NCBI GenBank assembly: GCA_009823395.1
Contig: CM020509.1
Span: forward strand, 5,816,001-5,880,000
From: Thamnaconus septentrionalis
Taxonomy: Eukaryota > Chordata > Actinopteri > Tetraodontiformes > Monacanthidae
DNA: 64,000 nucleotides
Direction: 5' to 3'
Shown here: positions 37,901-50,828 of the stretch, one piece after another
Position numbering within the stretch: the stretch's first letter is position 1
Layout: each line of letters begins with the position of its first letter
Translations under genes and position numbers: made by a program
The notes under the pieces: model-generated
Database searches by the model: none
Seen by the model: only the letters and a program-made list of their open reading frames with translations
Told to the model about the DNA's origin: nothing

Positions 37901-38557
37901 GTCCATTCAGACGGTACTTTCCGTCCATTCATGATTAAAATGCAGATTGAAGGCGTTTTTGAGGTCCCACCCAGACGGCATCACGGCAAATATAGCAAAT
38001 TGGAGAAGTTCAGCGATTCACCTCCAATGTTTTCTTTTGCGGCTAGTCGCCAAACTGGGCGTCGGGCTGACGAGACGTCCCGGGCCAGTTAAAGCCTGCC
38101 GGATCCCTTCAACGCTGTCATCCCTCCCCGCGCACGTCGCCCCTGCTTCCATCACTCGTCAGTCGAGGGCGCCAAACTACGAGAGGGGCCGGCCTTAAAA
38201 TACAGCCGACATTAGCATAATCTTGGCAGTTCTCCTCATCGGCGTCGCCGCATCAGATCACCTTGTTAGCGGTTGTCAGCGCCGGGGTTTTAAACACAGA
38301 CGTGAGCCTTGTTTCTAAGCCTTTTTATACGGGCTCAGGAAGCCTGACGGCGGGACGAGATTGACGGGTATTTTCCGAGTTAGACATTTTTCACGACTTA
38401 TTTTTTTATTTTATTTTTTATTTTTTGCTTTTCTACAAGGGGAGAAAAAAAGAGACGTTCCCCCATTAAAAGACACTTTCATAGCTGTGTAGGGGACTTC
38501 AAGGGCTGATGGGAAAGGAGGCGACGTTATGAGGAAGCCCAGAGAAGCACTAATACA

Positions 38558-38578
38558 GACACACACACACACACACAC
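38558..38578. repeat. (AC)10 microsatellite
   Basis: A short pure AC tract in the long intron. Confidence 0.9.
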
Positions 38579-39035
38579 CCAAACCTGCACACGCCGTCTT
38601 CCCTTAAGGGAAAAAGGTCAGTATCCAGAGGAGGGAATGGTGAGCCATTGTTATGATTGATCACACGACAAGGTCCGGGGAGGACGCAGTGTCACTTTCA
38701 TTGTCAAACTCATTATACCACAGAAGAAGATTCCCCGGCCAGCTCCGCCCCTCCCCCTCCTCCCCTCCCCTCGCCACCTCCCGTGTCCTCTCCGCTCGGC
38801 TGTCGCGTGGAAAAAAAAAAAAAACCCTCTCGCTGCGTGAGCTCGTCAAAAGCTTTTACGGCGTCGGACGACGACGCTTACGGTGGTGGAATGCGAGAGA
38901 GCCACCGAAAACAAGCAGGGCGAAGCAGCGGGGCTGGAGAGCAGGGAGAGCACCGTCCGACGGAGCAGCTCCACGCTCGGAATATATTAGAGATTTAGTA
39001 CTCAACAAAACGGGGGCGAAATGTGGCGAAAAGAG

Positions 39036-39038
<3 letters not shown>

Positions 39039-39068
<30 letters not shown>
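39039..39068. repeat. (GA)15 microsatellite
   Basis: A GA tract in a CpG-containing stretch. Confidence 0.93.
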
Positions 39069-39070
<2 letters not shown>

Positions 39071-39389
39071 GAGGGAGAAAAAAAATAGAAAGTCTAATGG
39101 TCCGACAGGGTGCACGCGAGAAGGTTTTTGGAAGGATATTCCAGTCCTGATTAAAAATGAATGATATCAGAATACACAAAAGCTCTCTGGCCCAGCGCCG
39201 GCAGCAAAGCATCCTGAAAAGTGTGGTCACTCCGGAGGCAGCGGGGAGGCATTAGGTATCCCATTCTCAAGTAACCCACTGTTCTCCGTTCAATTCATCT
39301 AATCACCAATGCAAACCTAAGCACTTTGCAGTTATGGATTTGAGGCCAAACGATTGATATTGTATCGCATGTAAACTGATTCGCGCTCC

Positions 39390-39391
<2 letters not shown>

Positions 39392-39431
<40 letters not shown>
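39392..39431. repeat. (GT)20 microsatellite
   Basis: A pure GT tract of 40 bp. Confidence 0.95.
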
Positions 39432-39432
<1 letters not shown>

Positions 39433-39977
39433 GGGAGGGGCTATTCTCTTGTTAGGAAGAAAGGGTCTCTTCTTCCTTGGCATCCCGCAGTGACCCCGCC
39501 GAGCTCGGCCCTTTTATCTGAGCACAACCCAACACCAACAAACACGACATGAAACGGAATGCTTAATTCACTCGGCAAAGATCCTGATTTTCCCCTCCGA
39601 ACGTGCGGCGCCGCTGCCGGACCTCTCCATGGCCCTGATTGGTGGTTTTTTTTGTGCGTAACACTTTGACTCATGAGTTCCCATTTAGCACTATTGCACA
39701 TTAGCGCGGTGCGACTCAGGAACACCTGATTGCATTAGGACTGATGCGGCGGATCAGTATAAATATTTTAAAGTGCAACAGAATGCAACGCATTCTCCAG
39801 CCTGGGGAAATCAGACTTTGAATTTTTTATTTATTTATTTATTTTTTTTTATTTTTTTTGTCATTTCTGGACGTAAAGGGCAGCGTGTTGTTGGATCCCA
39901 AAGTCTGGACGCCGCCTGTTTTTTCAGATTATTTCACCTCTGTGTGTATTGATTCCGCCCGCAAGGCTTCTAAGAAA

Positions 39978-40004
39978 GTGTGTGTGTGTGTGTGTGTGTG
40001 TGTG
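39978..40004. repeat. (GT)13 microsatellite
   Basis: A pure GT tract of about 27 bp. Confidence 0.93.
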
Positions 40005-40455
40005 CGCACCCACCAAGACTAGAGGTCACTCAGATAAATTGGCCAGGTTGGCTTTTAGCAGCTCCGGGGTCAGAGCCCATTCATCTTATTAGGCCGATGT
40101 ATCCTTTTAGAGGCCTCAGCCGCGGGATTAGACAATAGAGCAGCGCCGGGGCATTAGCTGACGGACCATTTGCCAAATAGGTTAGAGCAGTTCTCACCTA
40201 TTGCCTCTCGCCGCATTACCTCCCTTCAAGCTGTTTGCACAGTTTTGGCGCGGCACATAGGGAAGGTTGGGAGGCTCAGGAAGAGAGATTTAGCGAGGAT
40301 GGGAACAGACGGCGGGGGCGACGACTGTCTGCGGGACGCACTCGCAAAGTGAGGCGGTCCGGGTCGCACGTCGTCTGAGGCAAGATGCAGTTTGAAGAGT
40401 GAAATACTGACGCTTCAGTTGCAAAGACTAAGTCATTGACTCTCAAACAGACAAC

Positions 40456-40571
40456 ATCTTTTTATTTTGCTCTCACGGTATTATGTCACAAGATTACAGG
40501 AAAAAATTTATCGATCTTTTTATTTTGCTCTCACGGTAAGATTCAAGTTCCGAAAAAAATTTATCCTGAAG
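40456..40571 (+). repeat. Diverged tandem duplication, unit about 58 bp
   Basis: A 25-bp stretch at 40456-40480 is repeated without change at 40514-40538, both reading ATCTTTTTATTTTGC followed by TCTCACGGTA. The second shared block, AAAAAATTTATC, ends the first copy at 40512 and recurs in the second near 40555-40565. The middles differ and the second copy is a few bases shorter. Offset between copies is 58 bp. Confidence 0.9.
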
Positions 40572-40770
40572 ATTCTAGTTTTAAAAAATCTCTGTTCAGC
40601 TCTGGTTTTTTTTTAGCCATTTAAAAGTGGGGACATGAACACAGAAAAGGGGGCTTGTTCACTGTCGGATAAAGACCAATCACAAGAGGGCTGGTTAACT
40701 CCTTGGTTTACGCCCCCAAACTGTCAAAACTGTGAGACTGCAGGAAGTGAATTTCACTGCTGAGAACACA

Positions 40771-40771
<1 letters not shown>

Positions 40772-40801
<30 letters not shown>
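40772..40801. repeat. (GT)n(GC)n compound repeat
   Basis: A GT tract passes into a GCGCGCGC run. Alternating purine-pyrimidine sequence of this type strongly favours Z-DNA. Confidence 0.9.
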
Positions 40802-41439
40802 TACAGGCTCTGACATCCTCAGGAGATGACAGTTTTTAGCCTAGGCTGTTTTTTCTTTCTGTTTTTTTGTTGTTTTTTGTTGTTTTTCTACTGGCTCACA
40901 CCTGCCTGCATGGCTCTCAGTCGTCGACTCTGTGCAGTGGTACTAAAACTGTGATGTAAAATAGCCTCCTGCTGTGAATATGTTACGGCCTGCCTGATAT
41001 TTGACAGAAATATAATTCTGTAGTAACGAAACACGACTTGACCTGTGCATGACCGGTCTTGGGTCTGCCGTGCTATAGTTGATCCTGATGTGCTGTGTTA
41101 AACCTTAGTGTGCGCCTTAATTGTCCACTGGATTGCACTTGTGTTGCCTCTCTGCTCTGCAACAGCTCCAGTGAACCGGAGCCTCTGGAGAAAATGCAGC
41201 GCAGGACTTTTTCAGGGTGGCTGAGGTCAAAGTAAAAAAACATCCTGTCTATTAAAAACAGTTTCAAAGGTTTTTTTTTTGCATTCAAGTGTTGCGCCAA
41301 CAACAGGCGCAGTACAGACAGGAGCTGTCTCTTGAGAGTTAGCTACTGATGGCTACTGATGGTGGAGTTTCACTGTGCTAGAATTACTGAAAAAACAGAG
41401 GCAGATCAGAAACTCAGTCCGTCTTGTTATAATGTTATT

Positions 41440-41735
41440 TAAAGGTCCAATGTGTATAATTTGGCCTGATTTTTTTTTTATATACTGGTAAAATACCAGT
41501 ATAAAAATATACTCCTCATGAATACATTAATAAGAATGTATAATCACAGTACAATTTTGTAAACGCTTGTGTCCTCAATTAAACCAACGAAGAAGAAGAA
41601 GGTGGACGAGGTATCCGGGTTTGAGTGTGCAGGCCACCGTAGTTCACTGGCAAACTCAGTAGGGGGGCTAGAGAGTGAAAGTAGCCACTTGTTGTTTCTT
41701 CTTCATAATCTCCAAATATTACACACTTAACCTTT
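41440..41735 (+). mobile_element. MITE-like non-autonomous DNA transposon
   Basis: The left end reads TTAAAGGTCCAATGTGTATA and the right end, read on the minus strand, is TCAAAGGTTAAGTGTGTAAT. The two form imperfect terminal inverted repeats of about 22 bp around a core of about 250 bp. The core has no coding capacity; it contains a (GAA)n patch near 41587 and a stretch ending in GTAGCCACTTGTTG. The termini resemble those of short non-autonomous elements abundant in fish. I could not make out a target-site duplication, so the exact ends and superfamily (possibly hAT-like) are open. Confidence 0.6.
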
Positions 41736-41891
41736 GAGTTCTGCACTTTTGTTTCATGGGGGGGGGTTAGAAACAGGAAGTCGGTCAGTGATGTGACATC
41801 CGTGTAGTGGCAGAACGCCGGTGGCGATGGACATGGCACCAGTTTACCAAGCAACCTCAAAAATGGGCATTTTGGGCAAAGAAATGAATAC

Positions 41892-41918
41892 ATAAATAAA
41901 TAAATAAATAAATAAATA
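41892..41918. repeat. (AAAT)n microsatellite
   Basis: About six to seven AAAT units lie shortly downstream of the MITE-like element. Confidence 0.92.
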
Positions 41919-42436
41919 GAAATCTGTCATCCTTGACAGAAGTGTTCACACGTGCCAGCTGGTGTCTGACGACAGCTCACCGCATCTTGCATCATGCAGT
42001 CCGGCGAACTTCAGCAGGGCCCCACACAGCAGCAGTGGTCATGGAAACACAGGGTCCATCGCCACTAATCTGCCTAATCTGGGATGACACAATAAAGTGG
42101 GGCGGCAGATGAGGTGATGAGTAATAAAGGCGCTTTTGCCAGCCGGTTGAGGCTGGTAAAACTATAGTCAGGCTGGTCTTAGTCTAACGCGCTGACACCA
42201 GGCTAAGCTGCCGTCGTGTCCGCGGCGGCGGCGCCCGTCTGCTGCTCCCGATGCGCCCCCGAAAGAACCCAAACGCGGTGTCAAGATGACACGCGGCGTC
42301 CTCCAGTAATTGGCTGTCCACCCTCCCCGCCACCCCCCACTCTCTGCTCCTCGCCATTGTTGAGAGGAAAATGTGTTGGCTCTAATTTAAAACTGGGCTT
42401 CTGATGCTCTCCACTGCTCCCACCCCTTAAAGAAGC

Positions 42437-42570
<134 letters not shown>

Positions 42571-44675
42571 TTTTTCACTATAATGGTGTTGCTTGGAAGT
42601 TTTTTTTTCTCCTCTTATTATCTTTCTTCTTCTTCTTTTTCTTTCTAAAGATTTATCAGTGAAGGGATAATTGCAAATGAATTATGTGATGGTGATTAAA
42701 GTACCTTTTTTGGCACCAGGTTGGCAAAACTATTCTTTGACTTAACTAGTTTTTCGGGGTGGGATGAAAAAGATTCCTAATCGACCATAATCTGAGCTCA
42801 TCGTCGCTTCAGAAACGATTTCAATCACTGAAATTAACTTTAACGGCGGCGGCGGCGGCCTGATACTGGCCACCTTTGATTCTTTTTTTCTTGTTTGGTC
42901 TTTTTTTTCTTAGGCTCTATGCCTTGGAAAAAAGCCATGCTAGGAGTCACTGAAGGGACAGCAGGGCTTCTGGAGGACTTGTGTTTTCTTTTTTTCTTTT
43001 TTTCCCCAGCTCTTGAAAGAAGCATGTGGGGCGACGTTTGGGACTTCATTAAAATAGTTTAAGAGGGATCTTTCTTCCACCCTCTGCTGCCTGACACAGT
43101 ATATTTTATCCCGGCAAGAGAGAGAAAAAAAAATAGATAAATAAATAACGATAATATCGCTCACAAATAATCCGCAGCCCGCCTGGCGCAGAAGCCATCT
43201 TGCATCTCGTGTGACTGATGAGTCGCCCCGAAAATACATTAAATCATCTCGTCGCTCACCCGCTGGTGGGGGGGAGGCGTCGTCTCTTCCTAGCAAATGT
43301 TCCCTGTCAGTCTCGTGGCGGATTACATGGGCGGAAGCTCCAACGCCGCCTTAAACGTGGGTTTGAGGTCAAGACCAACAAATGATTGAAGATTTGTTTT
43401 GGTTTTTTTACACTCTTTGTTCCGGGCTTTGATTTAATTTGACTGGTTCAACCCCCCACGGCCATCGTTTTTCTGTCAGAATCATTTTTAAGCTGAAACG
43501 ATCGACTTCTCCGCTTCCTCATCAGCTGCCTCGTGCTGCAACTGTCCAAAATGAAAACGTTCTGATGAAATTCCAATTAGTGCTCTGAATACAGGCCGTA
43601 GTAAACAGGAATCATAAATAAAAGAGGAGGCGGGCCTGTCGCTGATGTTTTTGCCAGAATAAAAAGACTCTTAAAATGCTGGCTGCTGCAGGATGGACAG
43701 CTTTCTCCAAGAATCATAACGTCCTCCGTGTTAATCAGGGTATTTCTCTTCCTTCCCTTCCCCCCCACCAAGGCATTGATTATTGTGTTCCGCTCCTTTC
43801 TCGTTAAGGCTGAGTGACTAATGAGTGTAACACCACAACCTGCTCTGATTCGACCGCGGCCGCCGCTCTTCCCCGGCTCCTGTAACTCCGGCCTGCTTTT
43901 GTTTCCGCGACAATCGCGGGCGGCGGAGACAACAAAAGGGGAGCGGCGACGGCACGGAGGGAGTCTTCTGCGCTCAAAGCTTCGCGGTCGCGACGCATCT
44001 TCTATTGACTTCCCGGCGAGGTCGCGGCGTCGAGAAAAATAACGTAAGAACAAATAAGAAAAGATGTCGATCGTCGGCTTTGGAGTGAGCTGGAAAACAG
44101 TGGCTTTTCCCGTAGTTTCATGTCGCTACCGTCGTCCCCAAAAAGTAAATCAGCGGCAGGCGGGAGAAAAGCAAAGCATTATGGTAATGCGTCCTCGGCA
44201 GAAGGAGTTATGGACGTGTAGTACTACAGTACTTCTGCTCTCCATTACACTCCAAGACCCCCCAAACGGGGATCTGTTCCACCGCCGACCAGGGTGGCCC
44301 TCCATTATATTCTCTCCATCATTTAGCTGTGTAGATGTTAGCGCTCCGTGCGGCAGGTGGCGGCTGACAAGCGAGACAAGAGTGATGCGTCTGGCGGAGG
44401 AGGAGCTCAGTCAGGGGAAGCCCGCGCTCTCTCCCACGACTCTCCATTAATATCACAGTCCGGTCTTTGGTGGTGGGGGTGGGTTGGAGGGGGCGAGGGG
44501 CTCTGCTGACATTTGGCTCTCTGTGTAATAGAGACCTAACCTTTAAGCATTGCGATCCACTAGTCATTTTTCATAATCCACTGTCCATTTTTGAGTATCC
44601 CCCTCTCTCCCTCCCCCGTCCCCCGCATCCCATGCTGCCGTCCACGCATCTGTCCTCATCCTCCCCTCCTGTGCA

Positions 44676-44714
44676 TGTGTGTGTGTGTGTGTGTGTGTGT
44701 GCGCGTGTGTGTGT
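44676..44714. repeat. (GT)n microsatellite with GCGC interruption
   Basis: A GT tract broken by a GCGC step. Confidence 0.92.
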
Positions 44715-44954
44715 TATATTTATTTTGTTTCCCTATTAGGAATGTGCAGCAGTCATCATTTGTTTCCTGTTGCTATAAATGTGAAAATCAAATTCTGCTC
44801 CTCCGGTGGAGAAACTCCATCACACTCTTTTTTTTTTTCCTCTCACCCCTCCTTCCCCCTGAGCCCACACCTCAAAAAAAAAAAAAAAAAAAAAAATACA
44901 ATATTTGTGGCTGGATGATGTATAATTCATGAGCTTTAGTTTACAGTGCGAGCC

Positions 44955-44956
<2 letters not shown>

Positions 44957-44989
<33 letters not shown>
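44957..44989. repeat. (AGC)11 trinucleotide repeat
   Basis: Eleven pure AGC/CAG units lie downstream of a 23-base poly-A run. The plus-strand frame gives Ala or Gln runs without any recognisable protein around them, so I regard it as intronic. Confidence 0.92.
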
Positions 44990-44992
<3 letters not shown>

Positions 44993-45089
44993 CTTGATGA
45001 CTTGGATGGATGATCAGAGTGCACATTTTGTTGTGTCCAAGCCTGCCTTAATTCCTCAAATCCAGACTCAAGTGTTAAGCCACCATGAG

Positions 45090-45093
<4 letters not shown>

Positions 45094-45125
<32 letters not shown>
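45094..45125. repeat. (GA)16 microsatellite
   Basis: A pure GA tract of about 32 bp. Confidence 0.93.
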
Positions 45126-45127
<2 letters not shown>

Positions 45128-46663
45128 CGCCAGATCCCCCGTGTCCTTCTCAGAAGAGGAGCAAGCTGAAGGAAAGTCATTGTTTCAGCAGCCGCTATAA
45201 CGATGATTAGCCACAATCTGGGGGATCGACTGACCACATCAGTCAAACGCATCAACGCTCTCGGAGGGAGGAGGGAGGGAGGAAGGGAGGGGGCGTCGGC
45301 GACGGCCGGTCCGGCGTCCCGGTCGCGCATACTGAGCAGATTGATTGGGAATCTTTGATGTGTGCTCGGTAATAATGTGGACGCCGCGATGAAACCCGCA
45401 GCAGGAGGGAGGGGAAGGAAAAGAAAGAGGAAATTCAAGAGCTGCAGCCTTTTTTTGTCCGTGTTCTGATCTGAATCTGTCTTTAGAGGTAATAAGCCAG
45501 CCTTGTGATAAAATGGAAAGAATGTGAATGCACCGATGGCGTTGTTTGATAAGCAGTGGATGGATTTTTAAATGAATGGCCCCCTTTTTACAATGCAAGA
45601 CGAGCAGCAGTGGATCCCGGGATGGACGTGGACAAACATGGTGACACCTAACAGCGCAGAAGCGACATACGCGTCGTTCCAAATCACTTTCAGAAGTAAA
45701 TTAAAAGTAACTCACTCTGGCGGTTTTGAACGTCGGGTTTCCGTGCAGCTGCTGAATCGCATAAAAAAATCCAGAAACTTGAAACGCCGGGTTGTTTTTT
45801 TTTTTTCCCCTTCATTCCGCGCTGTAATTACACATGATCATAATGTGGTAATCGGATAGCATCATTTATTCCGCTCAGGTCCAGCTGGAGGTCTCCACGC
45901 TTAAATTAATTTTGCTCGGGGGGGAAAAAAAAATCCCCTCCGACATGATTAATGATATGCACAAAAGGTTTTGGGTTTGGCTGCGTGCGCCACGGCGGGC
46001 ACGCTGGCCCGACGCCGCTGAGACGAGAGGCAAAGTTTCATCCATTTATTTATTTATTTATTTAGTGAAGCCTGTGCCTGATTTGTTGCTGTTTCAGCCG
46101 CTGCCGTGTTCGGAGAAACTCCTGGCGCCGCGTTCCGCAGGGAAAAAATATATAAATAAAATATAAAAAATGACCTCCTGCTCATTTGCTGGTACCTTAC
46201 TGGAAACAGCCCTTTATTATAGAAACAATGATAGAATCCAGTAAATCAGGGAAAAGTATAGGGTGTAGTGTTGCCATCAATAATAGATTGGAAACAAGTC
46301 GGCGCTGATGGAACCCGAGGCCTTTTCTTTGTGGAGGTCTTAGTGCCGTAGCGGAGCGGCTGAATAATGCATGGTCCCGGCCGGGATAGACTCCCGGCTG
46401 CCTCCCCAGCCCGCTCCCAGGCTCCCTCGCTGGCAGGCGCTGGGCGTCACTTCCTTCCCCTCTCCCCGACCGACAGCAGTGATTGGCTGCGGTTGGAGGG
46501 CAGCGGCGGACGGAGATGGGAAATCACCTGCCCTATTTAGCCCCAGCCGCTGTGCCTGCCGCTGTGCCTGCCGCTTGGCTGCGGTCCGGGAGGCAGCGGC
46601 GCAGAGCTGTCATTAGAATACTTAGTACTGCCCTGGCATTTTTTTCATTTATTTATTTATTTA

Positions 46664-46689
46664 TTTTTTTTTTTTTAAAAAAAAAAAAA
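46664..46689. repeat. T13A13 palindromic homopolymer junction
   Basis: Thirteen T are followed directly by thirteen A, a perfect 26-bp palindrome. It lies in a low-complexity block with (TTTA)n on the left and A/G-rich sequence on the right. Confidence 0.9.
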
Positions 46690-49600
46690 GAAGAAAAAAA
46701 AAAGAAAGGTATTTCCGCTGCACAGCGGCACCTTTTTCTTTTTTCCCTTCTCTCTCTTTACTCTTGCCGCCGTCTCTGTGCAATCGCCTGTGATGCCTCC
46801 TTCTTCCTCTTCCTTCTTCTACTTCTTCTTCTTCCTCGAGGCTCCGCCCCCTTTCGCAGACTCTCCTCGTCGTCTTTTCACTATCTTTTTTTTCAAAGAA
46901 AAGAAAAGGAAAGGAAAAATTCCCAACGTTTTTTTTTTTCTCTGTCTTTTCACTCCCCTTGACGCGCGATTGCTGATGTGAGAGGTACCCGCCGCATTGT
47001 CAGTGATCCGGGGCTTGAGAAGCGAGGGGCTCTCGGCGTCCTCTCACCCAGGGGTCTCGGTGGGGAGTCCGCCCGAGCCGGGGCACCCAGTCCAGCCCCC
47101 TACGGAGCCAGAGCCTTGCCGCGGCAGAACGCGTAATCCATATTCTAAAGGCCAGCTGGACTGAGTCCACCGAGCACAAGGAGAGCAGAAAGAGACCCTC
47201 CCCAACACCCCCTTCCCGTGCCTCCCCCCGTTACCGAGCACCTCCGTCAGCTTTGGCACGTCCAAATTCTGAAAAAAAGGGCTCTGAATAGCCGTCATTT
47301 TGCAGCAGCTCTCACACAGGGGGGAAAAAAGAGCCCATTTTTAGCCAATTTAGCTTGAAAATTAAGCACGTTATGTGAAGAGGAGCCCGGCTTTTTCTCC
47401 GCCACCATATTGTTTACTCGGAGCGAAAATTACGGCATCATCTCCTCCGTGCAGATGCCATTTCTTCTTTTTCCCCCCCTCCTCCCCTTTGTTTGCAAGA
47501 TGGCGCCGCGGTGAAAATAAGTTTTTCTCAGCGAGAGGTAATTCAGCATCCGTGAGGGTCTTCGGGGTAATCTGGCTTTGACAGCGGATGGATAAATGTA
47601 GATGGGTGCTTGTTGTCAAAGGCAGGCATTTCAAAAGAGTAATATTCCCTCCCTGAACACAGCGAAATACATTTCCCAGCTGCCGCCACCACTGCCGCTC
47701 TTTCAACCCCAATTACCGTGTTCCTAAACAACGGCCCAGTGCCCATTCGCTGCCGACCGCGTTCCCATTGTTGGCCCCGCCGTCATCTGTAAACAACATA
47801 CTAAGGCGCCGCGCCGCCTGGCGTTTGCGCCGCTAATGTGGATTTTCGTGAAAATACGGCGTGGAAAATCCGATCCGTGGGCATCCGTCACGCCGCCCAA
47901 ACACAGCCAGCCAGCTGTTATCAGGCACCACGTGACTGCGCCGCTGCGTGGCTTTATTTTTTTTATTTTTTTTTAATTCTAGCACCTCGCTGAGGTAGCT
48001 CCTCCGGGACTCCTAATGAGGCCGTTTGTTATTCCCAGCGGGTCAGAAATGGGCGTCGTCTCCAAAGGTGGCTGAAAGCAACTGATGGAGAAATTCCTCC
48101 ACCTTAAAATATCCCCAGCGCCGGGTGCCGAGCACATCCTTCCTTCGGAATGGTTGATGGATATGAGAATTTGGGCCACCGCTCAACTCAGGTTTCACTC
48201 AAGTCGTACAGGGAAACGAGGGAGGGGGTTGGGGGGGGCGTGGTTTGGGTCCCGGATTCCAGGACGGACACGTGACGATTGCAGGCCTTCTTCTTTTCCT
48301 GTTACAGGCGCGGCCGGGCTCTTTGAGTCAATGCGGCCGCGCTGGGGAAATGTCAAAGTGAGCGCTTTTGCCTTGTTCACGAACCCGCCGGCATCACTTT
48401 TGATGTCCCCTTCAAAGGGATCCGCAGTTATTTTCCGTATTTAGCCGTTAATCAACGCAGGGTGTTAGCAGCCGCCTGCGCCGTCAGATATGACTCCTCT
48501 TCAGATGGCTGTAGATGCCATTTGAGAGTCTTGTTTTTCTTTTAATGATCATACGTTTAATTATGAAAAAACCCAGGAGAAGATCCTGCGTCGTCGTAAT
48601 AAAACGGTAACGAGACGGACGGCGATACTTTGACTTCTCCTCCACACGGGTGCCGTCGTCACTTTTAGAATTTATTGATAATCCATTTGACTTTGCATTT
48701 TAACCAGTGCGAGCCATTGATTTTGCAATATGCGGGCAATAATTTTAATAGACTGGGAAATTGCATACGGCCGGAGGGCAAGAGGGAGTTCACGCGGGGG
48801 GGCTGGCAGGGGGTCCGGGGGAGGAGAGGGGGGGGGGGGTTCATGCCCGAGACGTCGAGCAGCATCTCTCCTGAAAAATTTACTGCGGCGCAGCCCAGAC
48901 TTTAATGACCTCGAGCTCGGCTAACTTGTCCTTTTTTCCTGCGGACGCTTTGATTGGCTGCGCAGGAGCGTGTAAAAAAAATAAGAGGGATATCAGAGGT
49001 GGCGCTGTCTAATTAAAGATGCTGTTCAGCCACATTATAGGGCTTTGAGAAATACGACTCACTCCACTTGTAGGGCTGCATTAGCACATCTTTCTCTTTA
49101 TTATTTTTCGGTCACGGCCGACGCTTCCTCACAAATGAACCAGGAAAAGATGTCGTGCGGTTCGGTTCATGCAGGGGAAGCAGCTCCTGGATTTTTTTTT
49201 TCTCTCCTTATCAACCGCAGCTTTCACAATGTTTAACGTTTCAAACGTGGGGAGTTCTCACATGGCCCGCTGCCGTGAAACTGGCAACCCTTTAATCCCC
49301 CAGACCGTGCGGAGTCTGAGGGTGAACTCGACGCTCTTCCTCTCGTGGCGAGAGATAAATCCGCAGCCTCGTGTGAGGGTGTCCACGTTTTATCCCGGTG
49401 TTTTTCTGGTGTTTTTGTGACTGACTAACTACTGCAGTCCGCAGGGACTCGGTCCCACTCACCTTATCAGACACCTTTGAAGTCCACGACAAAAACAACC
49501 AAGGTGATGTTGCAAAGAAGGACGAGATCAAAACAGCGGAGCTTCCTGTCGACAGATAAGCCTAATCTGTTAACGGAGCGTTTTCCCGCGCTGCCGACGT

Positions 49601-49845
49601 TGCGGTGTGCAATTTAAAATTAACCAAGGGGGCGTAATTTGTTACAAGTGCATCATTTGTTCCCGCGTGTCTTTTTTCTTTTTTTTGTTGTTGTTCCTTT
49701 TATGCAAACCGCACGTCCTGCGGCGCCGTTGGCTGTAATTTGCATGGCATATTAGAAAATTTCAAAAAGAAGAAGCAGACAAAAGGTTCCTCTTTAAGGG
49801 GAATCAGCCAAAACACGAAACAAACAAACAATTTTTTTTTGAAAA

Positions 49846-49876
49846 AATAAATAAATAAATAAATAAATAAATAAAA
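49846..49876. repeat. (AAAT)n microsatellite
   Basis: About seven AAAT units in the long intron. Confidence 0.92.
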
Positions 49877-50199
49877 ACTTGTACGTTGAATTTGCACGTG
49901 ATTGATTAAATCAGGTCAAACTGCGGGACGGCTGCGGAGTCGGACACGAGCTCCCCGGTGAATTCCCAGCGACCTTCCGCGCCGGAGCTGTCACTTTAGC
50001 GCGCTAATCTGTCTGGATCCCTCCGCTAATTCCCGCCAGTGTGTGCGTGCATGGGCGTGTTGTTGCTTTTTTTTCCTTTCTTTTTAAAAGGGTGGCAGCC
50101 CACCTCTCCGCCCCTCTCCTCCCATTCTCCTCTCCCTCCTTCCTTTCTCGCCTTCTCCCGCTACTTCTTTTGAGGGGTAAACAAACACGCACACACACG

Positions 50200-50828
50200 C
50201 ACGCACACGCGCGCGCCGCACACACACAAAGCCTCCTCAGCCTATCATCTGCGACCGCCGCTGCAGCCAGACGCCGTAACGCGATCCGCGGCAGAGTGGT
50301 GCAAATCGCCGCCGCCGCCGCCGCCGCACTCTTTTTTTTCCCACCACTCCCCTCCCCCCTTCTTTCTTTTCGTCCGCCGTCTCGCACGAGGAGCGGGAAG
50401 GGGAAGGCGCGAGGCAGGTTGAGTTGAGAGAGAGAGGAGGAATCAAAAAAATAAAAAGAGAGACGAGAGAGGCAGCGGAATTAGGAGGAGGAGGAGGAGG
50501 AGGAGGAGGAGGAGGAGAAGCTGCCGGACGGAGGAGTGCGGCAGCGGGCGGCTCCGCAACTCGAACGACGCTGGTGTGACTTTCCAGTCCAGTTGGTTTT
50601 AACCCCTTTGACATCGCTCAAGTGCCGTCCGTGTGTCAGCGCGATAATGCTCTCGTGCAGAGTGAGGCTCGCCTAGCAGCTGTGGCGAGGGGAGGAGGAG
50701 GAGGAGGAGGAGGAGGAGGAGATCTGGAGCGTTTGTAAATCCTCTACAAGGCAGCATCGCAGCCTCAGAAGTGGACCTTCGCACAGTAAAGCCTCACAGA
50801 GGGGATAGCGACAGGCATTCTCTTTGAG
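50200..50828 (+). promoter_or_regulatory. Candidate internal promoter and first exon, donor at 50828|50829
   Basis: A CpG-rich block contains a (CCG)n run near 50308-50328, two (GGA)n tracts (50483-50518 and 50688-50721) and unique GC-rich sequence between. It ends TCTTTGAG followed by GTAACG, a fair splice donor, after which the sequence becomes AT-rich. This is the pattern of a vertebrate 5'UTR exon. It lies downstream of the first two teneurin coding exons on the same strand, so a transcript starting here would lack residues 1-185 and would need a start codon in a later exon. The role is inferred. Confidence 0.35.
50483..50518. repeat. (GGA)12 trinucleotide repeat
   Basis: A pure GGA/GAG tract inside the CpG-rich block; a second tract of similar length lies at 50688-50721. 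Confidence 0.93.

Noticed and set aside
38653..39150. Plus-strand open frame of 165 codons
   Set aside because: It ends in a GA microsatellite (Arg-Glu run) and the rest has no recognisable domain.
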